Positions 26,614 through 36,075 of a stretch of 64,000 nt of DNA are shown here, piece after piece. The stretch's first letter is position 1, and the number at the start of each line of letters is the position of its first letter. Made by a program: the position numbers and the translations under genes. The notes beneath the pieces are model-generated. The model ran no database searches and was not told where the DNA came from. It saw only the letters and a list, made by a program, of their open reading frames with translations. This DNA is from CAZNPH01 sp964574985 (GTDB taxonomy: Bacteria; Bacteroidota; Bacteroidia; Bacteroidales; SM23-62), in assembly GCA_964574985.1 (NCBI GenBank), contig CAZNPH010000009.1:66558-130557 (forward strand). Reading direction: 5' to 3'.

Positions 26614-27216
26614 ATGAATTATCAACTACCCGAACTGTATTTTGCATATGACGCACTCGAACCATACATAGACGCCGAAACGGTCGAGATCCATCATGAC
26701 AGGCACCATGCAAAATACACCGAAAAATTCAACCAGGCGATTGAAGAAAACGGACTTGGCACCAAGACCGTGGAAGACATATTCAGTAAGGTGTCAAAAT
26801 ATCCCGATTCCGTAAGGAACAACGGAGGAGGATATTACAATCACAACCTTTACTGGGAAAATCTTACCCCCAACGGAGGCGGATTGCCCGAAGGAGAACT
26901 TCTGAAGGCAATCGAAAAGTATTTCGGGTCATTCGAAAAATTCAAAAAAGAGTTGTCCGGTGCTGCCGCTTCACAATTCGGTTCGGGCTGGGCATGGCTC
27001 ATATCAACCGGGGACGGTTTGAGGGTCATTTCCACGCCCAACCAGGATAATTCCCTGATGGACATTTCCCAGGTAAAAGGCAAGCCCCTGCTTGCCCTGG
27101 ATGTATGGGAACATGCCTATTACCTGAAATACAAAAACAAAAGACCGGAATACATCACCCAGTTCTGGAACATCATCAACTGGGATGCCGTAGCACGGAG
27201 GTTTGTTCCCATTTGA
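26614..27216 (+). CDS. sodB: Superoxide dismutase [Fe/Mn], cytoplasmic
   Basis: A 200-residue enzyme that dismutates superoxide to hydrogen peroxide and oxygen. Metal ligands are visible: His27 in VEIHHDRHH, a His in NNGGGYYNHNLYW, and Asp and His in DVWEHAYYL. The N terminus (ELPALPY-like NYQLPELYFAYDALEPYID) and length match the Fe/Mn family. There is no signal peptide. Iron or manganese preference cannot be told securely. It follows the sigma54 regulator by 45 bp and has a paralogue at 29632 with an export signal. Confidence 0.93.
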   Translation: MNYQLPELYFAYDALEPYIDAETVEIHHDRHHAKYTEKFNQAIEENGLGTKTVEDIFSKVSKYPDSVRNNGGGYYNHNLYWENLTPNGGGLPEGELLKAIEKYFGSFEKFKKELSGAAASQFGSGWAWLISTGDGLRVISTPNQDNSLMDISQVKGKPLLALDVWEHAYYLKYKNKRPEYITQFWNIINWDAVARRFVPI

Positions 27217-27241
27217 ACCGTTTGCACGGGCATTTATTTCC

Positions 27242-27249
27242 ATCATTTG
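27242..27249 (+). promoter_or_regulatory. Possible Bacteroidota-type promoter for the lipoprotein-ftsH unit
   Basis: TTTG at 27221-27224 and ATCATTTG at 27242-27249 are 17 bp apart, near the Bacteroidota pattern TTTG-N19-21-TAnnTTTG. The spacer is slightly short and the TA of the -7 box is poor. A start site near 27256 would leave a ~40-nt leader before ATG 27297. Confidence 0.3.
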
Positions 27250-27296
27250 TGTATGAATATCTACAGAAAACCAAAAATTTATTAAAAACATTGATT

Positions 27297-27731
27297 ATGA
27301 AACTTATGAAAATAACAAAACTGGCATTAATCACAATCATGATCGGGATGGTTGCATCCTGCGGACAATCCGGCAAAAAAGAGAAACCGGGCGAACTTGA
27401 AAAAGAATTGCAGGATGTAGGAGAAGTTTCCGGGGAGAAACTGGCCGAAGAGCAAAAACAGCTCAAAAAAGAAGCAAAGCAGATCCTGAACGATTATAAG
27501 GCCCAAATGGAAAAATATGAAGCAAAAGCCGTAACCACAAAAAGGGAAATGGCGGAAAAAACAAAACGCGTATACGACAGTCTCCGAAAAGAAAGTGAGA
27601 TGCTTCGGGCCAGAATCGACAGCATAGAAAATCAATCGGCCCGGGACTGGAAAGAGTTCAGAAAAGAAATGGAATATGACATGTACCGGTTAAGGGATGG
27701 CGTGGAAACTTTTTTTGAAGACAATCTGTAA
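27297..27731 (+). CDS. Small coiled-coil lipoprotein of unknown function
   Basis: A 144-residue protein with a lipoprotein signal (MIGMVASCGQ, Cys21). The rest is almost entirely Lys/Glu-rich heptad-like helix (for example LEKELQDVGEVSGEKLAEEQ and ARIDSIENQSARDWKEFRKEM). I start at ATG 27297, since the longer frame reaches back into the SOD gene. No family is recognised. It lies 5 bp before ftsH, so it is probably co-translated with it. A membrane-anchored helical partner or substrate of FtsH is an attractive but unproven idea. Confidence 0.7.
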   Translation: MKLMKITKLALITIMIGMVASCGQSGKKEKPGELEKELQDVGEVSGEKLAEEQKQLKKEAKQILNDYKAQMEKYEAKAVTTKREMAEKTKRVYDSLRKESEMLRARIDSIENQSARDWKEFRKEMEYDMYRLRDGVETFFEDNL

Positions 27732-27736
27732 ATAAC

Positions 27737-29629
27737 GTGTCCGTAAAAAAACCAAAGAAAATCCCTGTCTGGTATTACCTGTTGTTTTTCCTGATCATCA
27801 TAGGTGTGCAGATGCTCTTTTTTTCGGGGCCGGAAACCACCAGTATCAGCTATGACCAATTCAGGGACAGTCTGGAAGCAGGACGGATCAAATCCGTGGT
27901 GATCAAGGAAGATAAGATCGAAGGGTTTTTCAAATTCCGCGGTGACAGTCTGCGCACCCGGAAAGAACAACCCGATACTTTGAGTGAATTGCCTGACCCG
28001 GCAAAACTCAGACAACCCGCAAGGCCCGAAAAGGGCGAAAAAGGACAGAAATTCAAGGTGGTAAGGGTCAATGATGAAACCCTCATAGAGGATCTGGAAA
28101 AACACAATGTCAACTATACAGCAAAAAAAGATTCCAACTGGTTCTGGAACCTGCTGATCTGGTTGTTTCCCCTGCTGCTTATATTCTATCTCTTCAGCGC
28201 CGCATCCCGCAGCATGAAAAAAGGGAAAAGGAATATGTTCAATTTCGGCCGGTCCGGGGCAAAACCCTTCAACAAATCGGATGAGAACAAAATTACTTTC
28301 GATGATGTAGCCGGCGTGGACGAAGCCAAGCAGGAACTCAGGGAAATGATCGAATTTCTCAGGCATCCCGGCAAATTCACCAAGCTTGGAGGAAAAATTC
28401 CCAAGGGAGTGATTCTGATTGGCCCCCCGGGTACGGGAAAAACCTTGCTGGCCAGGGCCGTGGCCGGAGAAGCCAGTGTCCCCTTTTACAGTCTGACCGG
28501 TTCGGAGTTCGTCGAAATGTTCGTGGGCGTAGGCGCAGCCAGGGTCAGGGACCTGTTCAAGGAAGCAAAAAAGAATGCCCCCTGCATCATTTTTATTGAT
28601 GAGATCGATGCCATCGGAAAAAGCCGTTCACAAAGCACACAGGTAGGCAGCAACGAAGAACGGGAAAACACCCTTCATCAGCTGCTGGCTGAAATGGACG
28701 GTTTCAGTCCGGGTGACAACGTCATCGTGATCGCGTCCACTAACCGCCCGGAAATCCTGGACAGGGCATTGCTCAGGCCGGGACGGTTCGACCGGCAGGT
28801 GCTTCTTGACCGGCCGGATCTGAAAGGGCGGGAAGAAATACTGAAAGTGCATGCCCGCGACCTGACCCTGGATCCCAAACTGGACCTTAAAGAGGTGGCG
28901 GCACAAACCCCCGGGTTTTCAGGTGCCGATCTGGCGAATATCTGCAATGAAGCCGCCCTGCTTGCTTCCAGAAAAGACAAGAAAAACATCAGCCTCAAGG
29001 ATTTCCAGAATGCGATCGAGCGGGTGATCGCCGGACTCGAGAAGAAAAACAGGCTGATCAACCCCAAAGAAAGGAAAGTGGTGGCATACCATGAATCGGG
29101 CCATGCCATCGTGGGCTATTTCACCCCCGGGGCCGATCCGGTACACAAGGTATCTATCATTCCCAGGGGCATTGGTTCCCTTGGATATACACTGCAGGCA
29201 CCCACCGAAGACCGCTACCTGATGTCAAAATCCGAATTGACGGGTAAGGTCAAGGGATTGCTGGGTGGCCGGGCTGCCGAAGAGACCGTCTTCAATGAAA
29301 TATCCACGGGCGGGGCCAACGACCTGGAACGCGTCACCCGCATCGTCAGGGAGATGGTAACCGTATACGGAATGAGCGACAAGATCCCCAATATCTCATT
29401 GAAAAAACAGGGGCAGGCCCGGTTTCTCGGACAGGAAGCCCTGGTGGAAAAAAGATCGGAAAAACTGGAACAAACCATCGATGATGAAATCCTCCGGTTC
29501 ATCAACGATTGCTACAAGGAAGCAAAGGAATTGCTCAACAAAAAGCGGGATGAACTGGAAGAAATGGCCTCACAACTCCTTGAAAAGGAAACCCTTTCAC
29601 AAAAAGACGTGGAAAACATCCTGAAATAG
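27737..29629 (+). CDS. ftsH: ATP-dependent zinc metalloprotease FtsH
   Basis: A 630-residue membrane-bound AAA+ protease that extracts and degrades membrane and regulatory proteins. There are two transmembrane segments (about residues 11-30 and 135-155) with a small periplasmic domain between. Walker A is GPPGTGKT (229-236), followed by IIFIDEIDAIG, the second region of homology TNRPEILDRALLRPGRFDR, and the zinc site HESGH (452-456). The start is GTG 27737, 5 bp after the preceding stop. It is convergent with the lipoprotein SOD gene, with only two bases between stops. Length is typical for the family. Confidence 0.95.
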   Translation: MSVKKPKKIPVWYYLLFFLIIIGVQMLFFSGPETTSISYDQFRDSLEAGRIKSVVIKEDKIEGFFKFRGDSLRTRKEQPDTLSELPDPAKLRQPARPEKGEKGQKFKVVRVNDETLIEDLEKHNVNYTAKKDSNWFWNLLIWLFPLLLIFYLFSAASRSMKKGKRNMFNFGRSGAKPFNKSDENKITFDDVAGVDEAKQELREMIEFLRHPGKFTKLGGKIPKGVILIGPPGTGKTLLARAVAGEASVPFYSLTGSEFVEMFVGVGAARVRDLFKEAKKNAPCIIFIDEIDAIGKSRSQSTQVGSNEERENTLHQLLAEMDGFSPGDNVIVIASTNRPEILDRALLRPGRFDRQVLLDRPDLKGREEILKVHARDLTLDPKLDLKEVAAQTPGFSGADLANICNEAALLASRKDKKNISLKDFQNAIERVIAGLEKKNRLINPKERKVVAYHESGHAIVGYFTPGADPVHKVSIIPRGIGSLGYTLQAPTEDRYLMSKSELTGKVKGLLGGRAAEETVFNEISTGGANDLERVTRIVREMVTVYGMSDKIPNISLKKQGQARFLGQEALVEKRSEKLEQTIDDEILRFINDCYKEAKELLNKKRDELEEMASQLLEKETLSQKDVENILK

Positions 29630-29631
29630 GA

Positions 29632-30429
29632 TCACGCACCCACAATGCTTATGGCTTCCTCATATCTTTTCTCCACTTCCTTCCAGTTGACCACATCCCA
29701 GAAACCGTCCACGAATTCTGCACGCCGGTTCTGATAATTCAGGTAATAGGCATGTTCCCATACATCGACCACCAGAATGGGTATCCCCTTTTTCCCGGAA
29801 ACATCCATGATGGGATTGACATGATTGGAAGTAGAGGCAATCTCCAGGTTGCCGTGTCGGTTCACGATGAGCCAGGTCCATCCGCTGGCAAATTTGCTTT
29901 TGGCCTCGTCGGAAAACTTCTGCCTGAATTCTTCAAAGGAATCAAAGTATTTAACAATTGCTTCGGCCAGTTTTCCTTCCGGCTCCCCGCCTCCTTCCGG
30001 CGACATGACCGACCAGTAAAGGTTATGATTGTAATATCCTCCTCCATTGTTCTTCACCGCTTCCGGATAAATGCTGATCTCCCGGAACAGCTCGAACAGG
30101 GCTTTGCTCTGCATTTCCGTATTTTCCACGGCGGCATTCAGCTTGTTCTTGTAACCCGTGTGATGCTTATCGAAGTGGATGTCTCCTGTCATGGCATCCA
30201 GGTAGGGCTGGAGATCCCCGGCACCGTATGCCCTGGGGTGCATCTCATACGGGTAGGTCAGTTCATAATCCGCCAATTTGGAAAGGTCAATCTGAATGGT
30301 CTCTATGGCAGCAATTTCAGGGGATACTACCGAACTTTCCTCGGTGGTGGCCGTTTGCCGGCAACCGTACATATACCAGGCCAGTAATAAACCCAGCGAA
30401 CAGATCATCAGTTGTTTTCTCATTTTCAT
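29632..30429 (-). CDS. Superoxide dismutase [Fe/Mn], predicted lipoprotein (exported paralogue)
   Basis: A 265-residue SOD with a hydrophobic N terminus and a Cys at residue 23 (WYMYGC), followed by a ~40-residue linker before the enzyme domain. That points to lipid anchoring outside the cytoplasm. Ligand motifs match the cytoplasmic paralogue: IHFDKHH, NNGGGYYNHNLYW and DVWEHAYYL. This is a second copy with a different location, which would protect the periplasm or cell surface against external superoxide. It is a single gene with its own 69-bp AT-rich upstream region, where TATATTTT near 30466 is a weak -7 box candidate on the minus strand. Confidence 0.9.
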   Translation of the reverse strand: MKMRKQLMICSLGLLLAWYMYGCRQTATTEESSVVSPEIAAIETIQIDLSKLADYELTYPYEMHPRAYGAGDLQPYLDAMTGDIHFDKHHTGYKNKLNAAVENTEMQSKALFELFREISIYPEAVKNNGGGYYNHNLYWSVMSPEGGGEPEGKLAEAIVKYFDSFEEFRQKFSDEAKSKFASGWTWLIVNRHGNLEIASTSNHVNPIMDVSGKKGIPILVVDVWEHAYYLNYQNRRAEFVDGFWDVVNWKEVEKRYEEAISIVGA

Positions 30430-30498
30430 TTGTTTTTACGTCGTTTTTTACCGGTTGAAAGCGATAAAATATAACAAATAAAACGGACTAATAAAAAT

Positions 30499-32775
30499 TT
30501 ATTCCAGCATGGCGCCCAGTTCGATCTCCCCCCAGGCATAGGGAGGCTCCGGGCTGTGCCAGGGATTTTTCCTTCCGATCCATCTCAGGCCGTTGGATGA
30601 CCGGGTAACGTGTCCGCTCTGGTTCACACCCGGGGGCATATGCTCACCCGGGTCACGGTCATTGAATCCCGGGGAAAAGGCCAGCCGTGTGCCTGCATCC
30701 GGCTCCGACGACAATCCGCCCCCGTATTCACTCCAGGGGATGAACAATTCCTGCGCCTTATAAAAACAGGATGTTTTGATGTTTTCCGCTTCAAAACCGA
30801 ACTGCGATCTTGCATCTTCGAAAGTGAAATAAATGGCGTGAAAATCCCAGGGGGCGGGAACCGTGCGTTTGAATCCTTGCGGCCTTTCCTTTTCCGTCCC
30901 GCATGCCACCTGATATTGTTTGGATGTGGATGTCATCCCGTAATATCTCGATATGAGCATATCCTTGCTTTCAGGCTTGCAGATGGATTTTACCGGGCGG
31001 CTGTCCATCATGAGGTTGACCGCATCAAAATCGTGATAGAACATTTCCATTTCCGTACCGGTGAATCCATTCGGCCAGGGCACATCCTGGTCGTCGTTGA
31101 TCTCAAACAGCAGATAAACCCCGTCCCCGCCATAGGCCGCTTTCACCGTGACATTGCAGTCATGGGAAATGCAAAAATTAAACTCCGCGTTATCGGTTGC
31201 TGAATTCCTCTGCCTCATATCGTTTTGCTTCATCTCGATGTAATCCAGCCGGTCATCGATCTTTTCCCAAAATCCGGATAATTTGCCGTCACGGGCAGAG
31301 AACTGTTTTTCCTGTTCCGCGGTCAGTCCGTACGCCACCAGAACACTGTCCTCCGGATCCGGTTCAGTACAGTCTACCTGTTCCCCTGCATTTTTCGACC
31401 CCTTGTTCTTTTTGCCCGCATATTCTGACTCAGGATACCTGCAATGCCAGTCCATGGAGGGATCCCTGACAAAAAAATGACGGGGAGGACAGGTCCGCCG
31501 GTCGCCCGATCGACCGGTTGCCAGTGCAGTTATGCAATATACCCGGCTTCCACCGTCTATGACAACTTCTATTTCCGGCTTGTTTCCGGAACGGACTTCC
31601 CCGAGCTTTTCCGCTCCGTTGAAAAATTCGATCTTTTGCCAATCCGCAAACGCTTCCGCATCACATCCCACGGTGAGGGTTTTCCCCGGATCCATCACAG
31701 GGCCGCCCAGACTGTAGAAATGGCCGGGCTCCAGACTGGGATCATATGTATTGTCGGATTCGGGAATTACGATGGAAAGCGGATTGTAATGGGTGGCCAG
31801 ACTCCGGTAAACATATGCCATATCCTTGTTCAGCACCCAACCCGAATTATCCGGGTCGCCTTCATATTCCCCATAGCGAGCAATGTAGGTGAGTCCGCTC
31901 CCCCAGCTGCTCTGGTCAACCAGCCAGCCGTCTTCTTCTTTCAGTTTCTTCAGTCTGACTTTCCCTTCGGCCGGATCTTCCGTTTCCGGATAACGGGCTG
32001 CTACCGCCTGTTCGACCAGTTTGGTATACACATCATATGTATACCCGTCTTCATGCCCTTTGAGTTCCACGGCCCAGCTCCACAACGCGCCCCTGCTGCG
32101 GGCATTCTTCATGAGCTTCCGTCCGGCATCAACACCCCCGGGCATCCCTTGCCTGGCGAGAATCATGTTAACAAGCAGGTCAAATTTCCCGATCACATGG
32201 ATGCCAGGGACATGCAGTGCCTCATCAACCGGTATCTCCGGATTGTAGAAGGGGCCCACATTGGCCAGAAAGCAGATCGCCCGTTCCGGAGCATAATTTA
32301 CAAAGCCATAGGTGGAAGCACCGCCGTTCGAACTGCCGTACATGGCAAAAGGAACGTTGGCAAGTTCCGGATGATGCCCCAGTTTGGCAAATTCATCCAG
32401 TGCCCGGAAAAAGACCGGGGCTCCGTCATCATACACCTCGCGCCCGGGAAAGTTGTGGAGTCCGGCCAGCCCAAAACCCAGTCCGGCCGCAAAATCACGC
32501 ACATTTCCATCACGGGCAAAATTCCTTGTATCCCCGGAGCTTCCTCCGTGACCCATGATCAAAATTCCCCTGACCGGATCGGCACCGGGCGGTACCCATA
32601 ACTTGATCATCCTGAGCCTTTCTGAATCGCAAAAATCATAGTAGCAACCGTCCCAGGAAACCTTGTCACCGTTTTCCAGAGTTTTGATCCCGGCCGAAAC
32701 AACCGGAGCCGGCAACAGCACCAGCATTCCGGCCAGCAAAAACGTTTTTTTGCTTTTTTGGATTAATGTTCTCAT
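30499..32775 (-). CDS. Secreted alpha/beta-hydrolase (esterase-like) with C-terminal CBM9-like domain
   Basis: A 758-residue protein with a Sec signal peptide (cleavage near VSA-GI). Residues ~55-290 are an alpha/beta-hydrolase with the oxyanion region ILIMGHGGSSG and a nucleophile elbow GSSNGG, in the style of PHB-depolymerase or feruloyl-esterase-like enzymes. A catalytic His is plausible in ELKGHEDGY. Residues ~520-758 look like a CBM9/DOMON-type beta-sandwich (DGVYLLFEINDDQDVPWPNG), which usually binds sugars. It is at the downstream end of a glycan operon with GH29, a symporter and a cupin gene, 2 bp after GH29. De-esterification of a fucosylated glycan is likely but unproven. Confidence 0.7.
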   Translation of the reverse strand: MRTLIQKSKKTFLLAGMLVLLPAPVVSAGIKTLENGDKVSWDGCYYDFCDSERLRMIKLWVPPGADPVRGILIMGHGGSSGDTRNFARDGNVRDFAAGLGFGLAGLHNFPGREVYDDGAPVFFRALDEFAKLGHHPELANVPFAMYGSSNGGASTYGFVNYAPERAICFLANVGPFYNPEIPVDEALHVPGIHVIGKFDLLVNMILARQGMPGGVDAGRKLMKNARSRGALWSWAVELKGHEDGYTYDVYTKLVEQAVAARYPETEDPAEGKVRLKKLKEEDGWLVDQSSWGSGLTYIARYGEYEGDPDNSGWVLNKDMAYVYRSLATHYNPLSIVIPESDNTYDPSLEPGHFYSLGGPVMDPGKTLTVGCDAEAFADWQKIEFFNGAEKLGEVRSGNKPEIEVVIDGGSRVYCITALATGRSGDRRTCPPRHFFVRDPSMDWHCRYPESEYAGKKNKGSKNAGEQVDCTEPDPEDSVLVAYGLTAEQEKQFSARDGKLSGFWEKIDDRLDYIEMKQNDMRQRNSATDNAEFNFCISHDCNVTVKAAYGGDGVYLLFEINDDQDVPWPNGFTGTEMEMFYHDFDAVNLMMDSRPVKSICKPESKDMLISRYYGMTSTSKQYQVACGTEKERPQGFKRTVPAPWDFHAIYFTFEDARSQFGFEAENIKTSCFYKAQELFIPWSEYGGGLSSEPDAGTRLAFSPGFNDRDPGEHMPPGVNQSGHVTRSSNGLRWIGRKNPWHSPEPPYAWGEIELGAMLE

Positions 32776-32777
32776 AA

Positions 32778-34421
32778 TTATCTGATATTAAATTTCAGGA
32801 CCCATGCATGCCTGCAGGGCCTTTTTGAAGGATCTTCTATCATTTCTGCGGGCACCCTGGCAGTCAGTCCCCACAATCTTTCCCCTGTATCCACCCATTC
32901 AACGGGCCGGTCATATCCGAGCAAACGCACTTCACTGCCGGGGACCGGATGGGCACCCCGGCAGATAAATGTTTCGCTTCCGGGCCAGTCGAAAAAGATG
33001 GCATAAGCCCGGGTACTGTCTTTGCTCATGGTATACCAGACCAGCTGGCCCAGCTGGGTATTCTCACATAGTTTTTTAAAGGGACGGGTGCCGTAAATGG
33101 CTTCCCCGTTTACCTTCAGCCAATCACCCAGCTCTTTCAGCAATTCCAGCTGGATATGCGATATATTGCCTGTGCCATCCGGATTCACCATCAGATTGAG
33201 ATTGCCTCCCTTGGCCACGATCCTGACCAGCATCTCCACCAGCTGCCCGGCCGTTATGTAATTTCCCCGGGTATCGGCACGGTTGTAACCATAGGATCCG
33301 GACATGGACCGGTTTTCCTCCCAGGGATAATCAATGGGCTCAACCACCCGGTCTGTTTCGCTGGTATAAAAATCGCCGTACTCCCCGCGGGTTTCCATGC
33401 CCAGCCGGTCATTGGCCACCACCTCTTTTCTTCCTTCAGCCCGGTTATAAAAATACGCAACGATGTCCGGGGTCCGGTAATATTCCGCGGGCCTCAGCCA
33501 CTCCCCGTCAAACCACAGGATGTCCGGATCATAGCGGTCAATATAATCCTTTGCCTGGGGAACTATATATTCATTTATGAAATCATATACGGGTATCTTC
33601 CCCGACAGCATACGGTTGTGCTTTTCCGGGATGAATTTCCCCCTGATTTCACCGTTTTCCCTGACAACTTCCGCATCTTCCGGGGCAGTGCCGTCAGACC
33701 AGTACCGGACATACATCTGCCCGCCTTCACCGATCATGGGATATTCATATTCATCCACCGAAAAATAAAAACCATGGTAGAGTCCGGCCCGCTCACATTC
33801 TCTGATCAATTCCAGGGAAAGATCCCTACCCGGCATCATGTCCACCGCATCCCGCTTTGTATATTTCGAATCCCACAAGCAGTAACCGTCATGATGTTTG
33901 TTAAAGGGCACCAGATATTTTGCCCCGGTTTCCCTGGCCAGTTCGACAACCTCCCGGGCATCAAAATCCGCAGCCGTAAACAGGGGAATGAAATCATCCC
34001 GTTCGAAATCCTCTCCCCATACACTGTCATGATAGGCTTCATTCTCGCGGTACATCTTCATCAGGTACCAGTCCGGGTACCTGGCCCGATTCCATTCCTT
34101 CCGGTCATAGCCCCCGATGGAATAAGGTCCCCAGTCATAAAAGATCCCCAGTTTCGCATCCAGGTACCATTCCGGGGTCTTATGCCGGTCGATCGATTGC
34201 AGGATGCCCCTGTATTTTCCCTCCCTGTTCACCTGACCGAGTATCTGCATGTCGTCCCTTGCCTGGCAGATCATCTTTTCGGAAAATTGCTCATGAAGCT
34301 GTTCAATGCTGTATTCAAAACTGAAAGGTTCGAAATCCGCTTGCTTTGCATCTTCCCTGCAGCCCCCCAGCAGAATTGCAGAAGCGCTGCAAAGCAGCAA
34401 TAAATGTCTTTTTTCTTTCAT
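32778..34421 (-). CDS. Alpha-L-fucosidase (GH29), lipoprotein
   Basis: A 547-residue enzyme with lipoprotein signal (ILLGGC, Cys21). GH29 marks are WYLDAKLGIFYDWGPYSI, AKYLVPFNKHHDGYCLWDS with the substrate-binding His pair, and YDPDILWFDGEW with the nucleophile Asp near residue 300. It releases alpha-L-fucose from glycans with retention of configuration. The general acid is not clear from a single sequence. It is upstream of the esterase gene and downstream of the sodium symporter, all on the minus strand, so the pathway cleaves fucose and imports sugar. Confidence 0.9.
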   Translation of the reverse strand: MKEKRHLLLLCSASAILLGGCREDAKQADFEPFSFEYSIEQLHEQFSEKMICQARDDMQILGQVNREGKYRGILQSIDRHKTPEWYLDAKLGIFYDWGPYSIGGYDRKEWNRARYPDWYLMKMYRENEAYHDSVWGEDFERDDFIPLFTAADFDAREVVELARETGAKYLVPFNKHHDGYCLWDSKYTKRDAVDMMPGRDLSLELIRECERAGLYHGFYFSVDEYEYPMIGEGGQMYVRYWSDGTAPEDAEVVRENGEIRGKFIPEKHNRMLSGKIPVYDFINEYIVPQAKDYIDRYDPDILWFDGEWLRPAEYYRTPDIVAYFYNRAEGRKEVVANDRLGMETRGEYGDFYTSETDRVVEPIDYPWEENRSMSGSYGYNRADTRGNYITAGQLVEMLVRIVAKGGNLNLMVNPDGTGNISHIQLELLKELGDWLKVNGEAIYGTRPFKKLCENTQLGQLVWYTMSKDSTRAYAIFFDWPGSETFICRGAHPVPGSEVRLLGYDRPVEWVDTGERLWGLTARVPAEMIEDPSKRPCRHAWVLKFNIR

Positions 34422-34450
34422 CTTGTTTGTTTTTTCTATTAAGTCTCAGT

Positions 34451-36067
34451 TTATCTGAATATGATATACAATACCGTCATCAGGAGAACCAGCATGACGG
34501 AAAGAATCCGGGGATCGGATATTCCGTTCACCTTCCCTTTGGTAATGAAATGCCAGGGCCTGTCCATGACGATCTCCCGGGTCTTTTTACCGGGAGGCGG
34601 CGGGGTCAGCAGACTCACCGTCACATGGATTCCCGAACAGATAACACACAGCCAGAAAGCCTGCATCATCATTGGGATCCCAAGCGTATTGGTTACGTAT
34701 CGCTGGCCGCTTATGGGTTCAAATTCCAGGCAGAACACCAGAATGCCGATCAGAAAGCCGGCCAGCAGGGTGACCAGTGCACCCTGTTGGTTCCCCCTTT
34801 TCCAGAAAACCCCGAAAACCATGACGGCGGTTACCGGAGGGGCAATGGAAACCAGGATGACATTGATGGCCTCAAAAATGCTTTTGAAACTTCCGATCCA
34901 GGGAGACCAGAAAGCTGCCGACAAAATGACCACCAATATGGTGATCCGTCCGATGGTCACAATATTCCTTTCGGAAACAGCAGGATGCAGCCGCTTTACA
35001 ATATCGATGGAAACCAAAGTCCCCGTGCTGTTCAATCCGGCTGCAATGGTGCTCATCAGGGCAGCAATCAAAGCCGCGGCAAGCAAGCCGGTCAGACCGG
35101 GAGGCAGGATCTCACGGATCAGAACGGGCAATGCATCGTTGGCATTCCGGATCATATCCCCGAACAGAACATAGGCCACAATGCCCGGGACCACCATCAT
35201 GAAAACCGGTAAGACCTTCAGAAAACCGGTAAACACAGGGCCTATCTGTGCATCCTTCCTGGACCTGGCCCCCAGCACTTTCTGAACAATGGTCTGATCC
35301 GAGCCGAAATAATAAATGGCAATCACCGGCAGGCCCAGCACAATGGAACGAAAAGGCAAATTTGCCGAATCCGGGCCCCGGATCATGCTCAGCTGGTTCG
35401 GCTTGACTGCCGATTTAAAATCAGCCAGCGAATGGATGTCATGTGCCGGCAATTGCATAATGGCAAGAACTGCCAGCACAATGGTCCCGGTGACCAAAAC
35501 GACCGCCTGTACAGATTCTGTAATAACCACCGCCCGGAGTCCGCCCAACACTGTATAGATCAGGGTGGCCATGATGATGACCGCAATGGACATGTTGATC
35601 TCAAATCCGAAAAAATTCCTGAACACCACGGCGCCTGCATACAGGCTGATCCCGATATGGGCGAATATGGCGAAAAGCAATGCAATAATCCCCAGCATGG
35701 TTCGTGCGAACGGTCCGTATCTTCTTTCCAGGAATTCCGGCAGGGTTGAGATCCGTGTCCGGTAATAGACCGGTGCGAAAACAAGGGCCAGCAGGATCAG
35801 CCCCGGAAAGGCAAACCATTCGAAATTTCCCCAGATCATGCCATCCTGAAATCCCTGGGCAACAAGACCCACCAGATGGGTGGTGGAAATATTCGCTGCA
35901 AAAAGCGCCGCACCGATCACCAGCCAGTTCAGCGAACGTCCCGCCAGAAAAAAACCGTCACTGTTTTTGGTCTTTCTTCTTATTCCGACCACGACCCCTA
36001 TAAGCAGGATCAATAGAAAATAAATCAATATGATCAGGTTGTCTATGAAAGGCAGTTTGGTTTCCAT
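34451..36067 (-). CDS. Sodium/solute symporter (SSS family, SGLT-like)
   Basis: A 538-residue inner-membrane transporter with 13-14 hydrophobic helices. It opens with an N-terminal helix and then GRSLNWLVIGAALFAANIST. The family signature region GGLRAVVITESVQAVVLV lies near residue 175, followed by IYYFGSDQTIVQKVLGAR. It would couple sodium influx to uptake of the released sugar, perhaps fucose, but substrate is inferred from the GH29 neighbour only. Spacing is 9 bp to the cupin gene upstream and 30 bp to GH29. Confidence 0.88.
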   Translation of the reverse strand: METKLPFIDNLIILIYFLLILLIGVVVGIRRKTKNSDGFFLAGRSLNWLVIGAALFAANISTTHLVGLVAQGFQDGMIWGNFEWFAFPGLILLALVFAPVYYRTRISTLPEFLERRYGPFARTMLGIIALLFAIFAHIGISLYAGAVVFRNFFGFEINMSIAVIIMATLIYTVLGGLRAVVITESVQAVVLVTGTIVLAVLAIMQLPAHDIHSLADFKSAVKPNQLSMIRGPDSANLPFRSIVLGLPVIAIYYFGSDQTIVQKVLGARSRKDAQIGPVFTGFLKVLPVFMMVVPGIVAYVLFGDMIRNANDALPVLIREILPPGLTGLLAAALIAALMSTIAAGLNSTGTLVSIDIVKRLHPAVSERNIVTIGRITILVVILSAAFWSPWIGSFKSIFEAINVILVSIAPPVTAVMVFGVFWKRGNQQGALVTLLAGFLIGILVFCLEFEPISGQRYVTNTLGIPMMMQAFWLCVICSGIHVTVSLLTPPPPGKKTREIVMDRPWHFITKGKVNGISDPRILSVMLVLLMTVLYIIFR

Positions 36068-36075
36068 GAAAAGAT

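Noticed and set aside
31444..32601. Antisense frame of 385 codons inside the secreted hydrolase gene
   Set aside because: Shadow of a well-supported gene. No domain or signal seen.
33156..34403. Antisense frame of 415 codons opposite the fucosidase gene
   Set aside because: Shadow frame opposite a GH29 gene with the nucleophile motif. No recognisable product.
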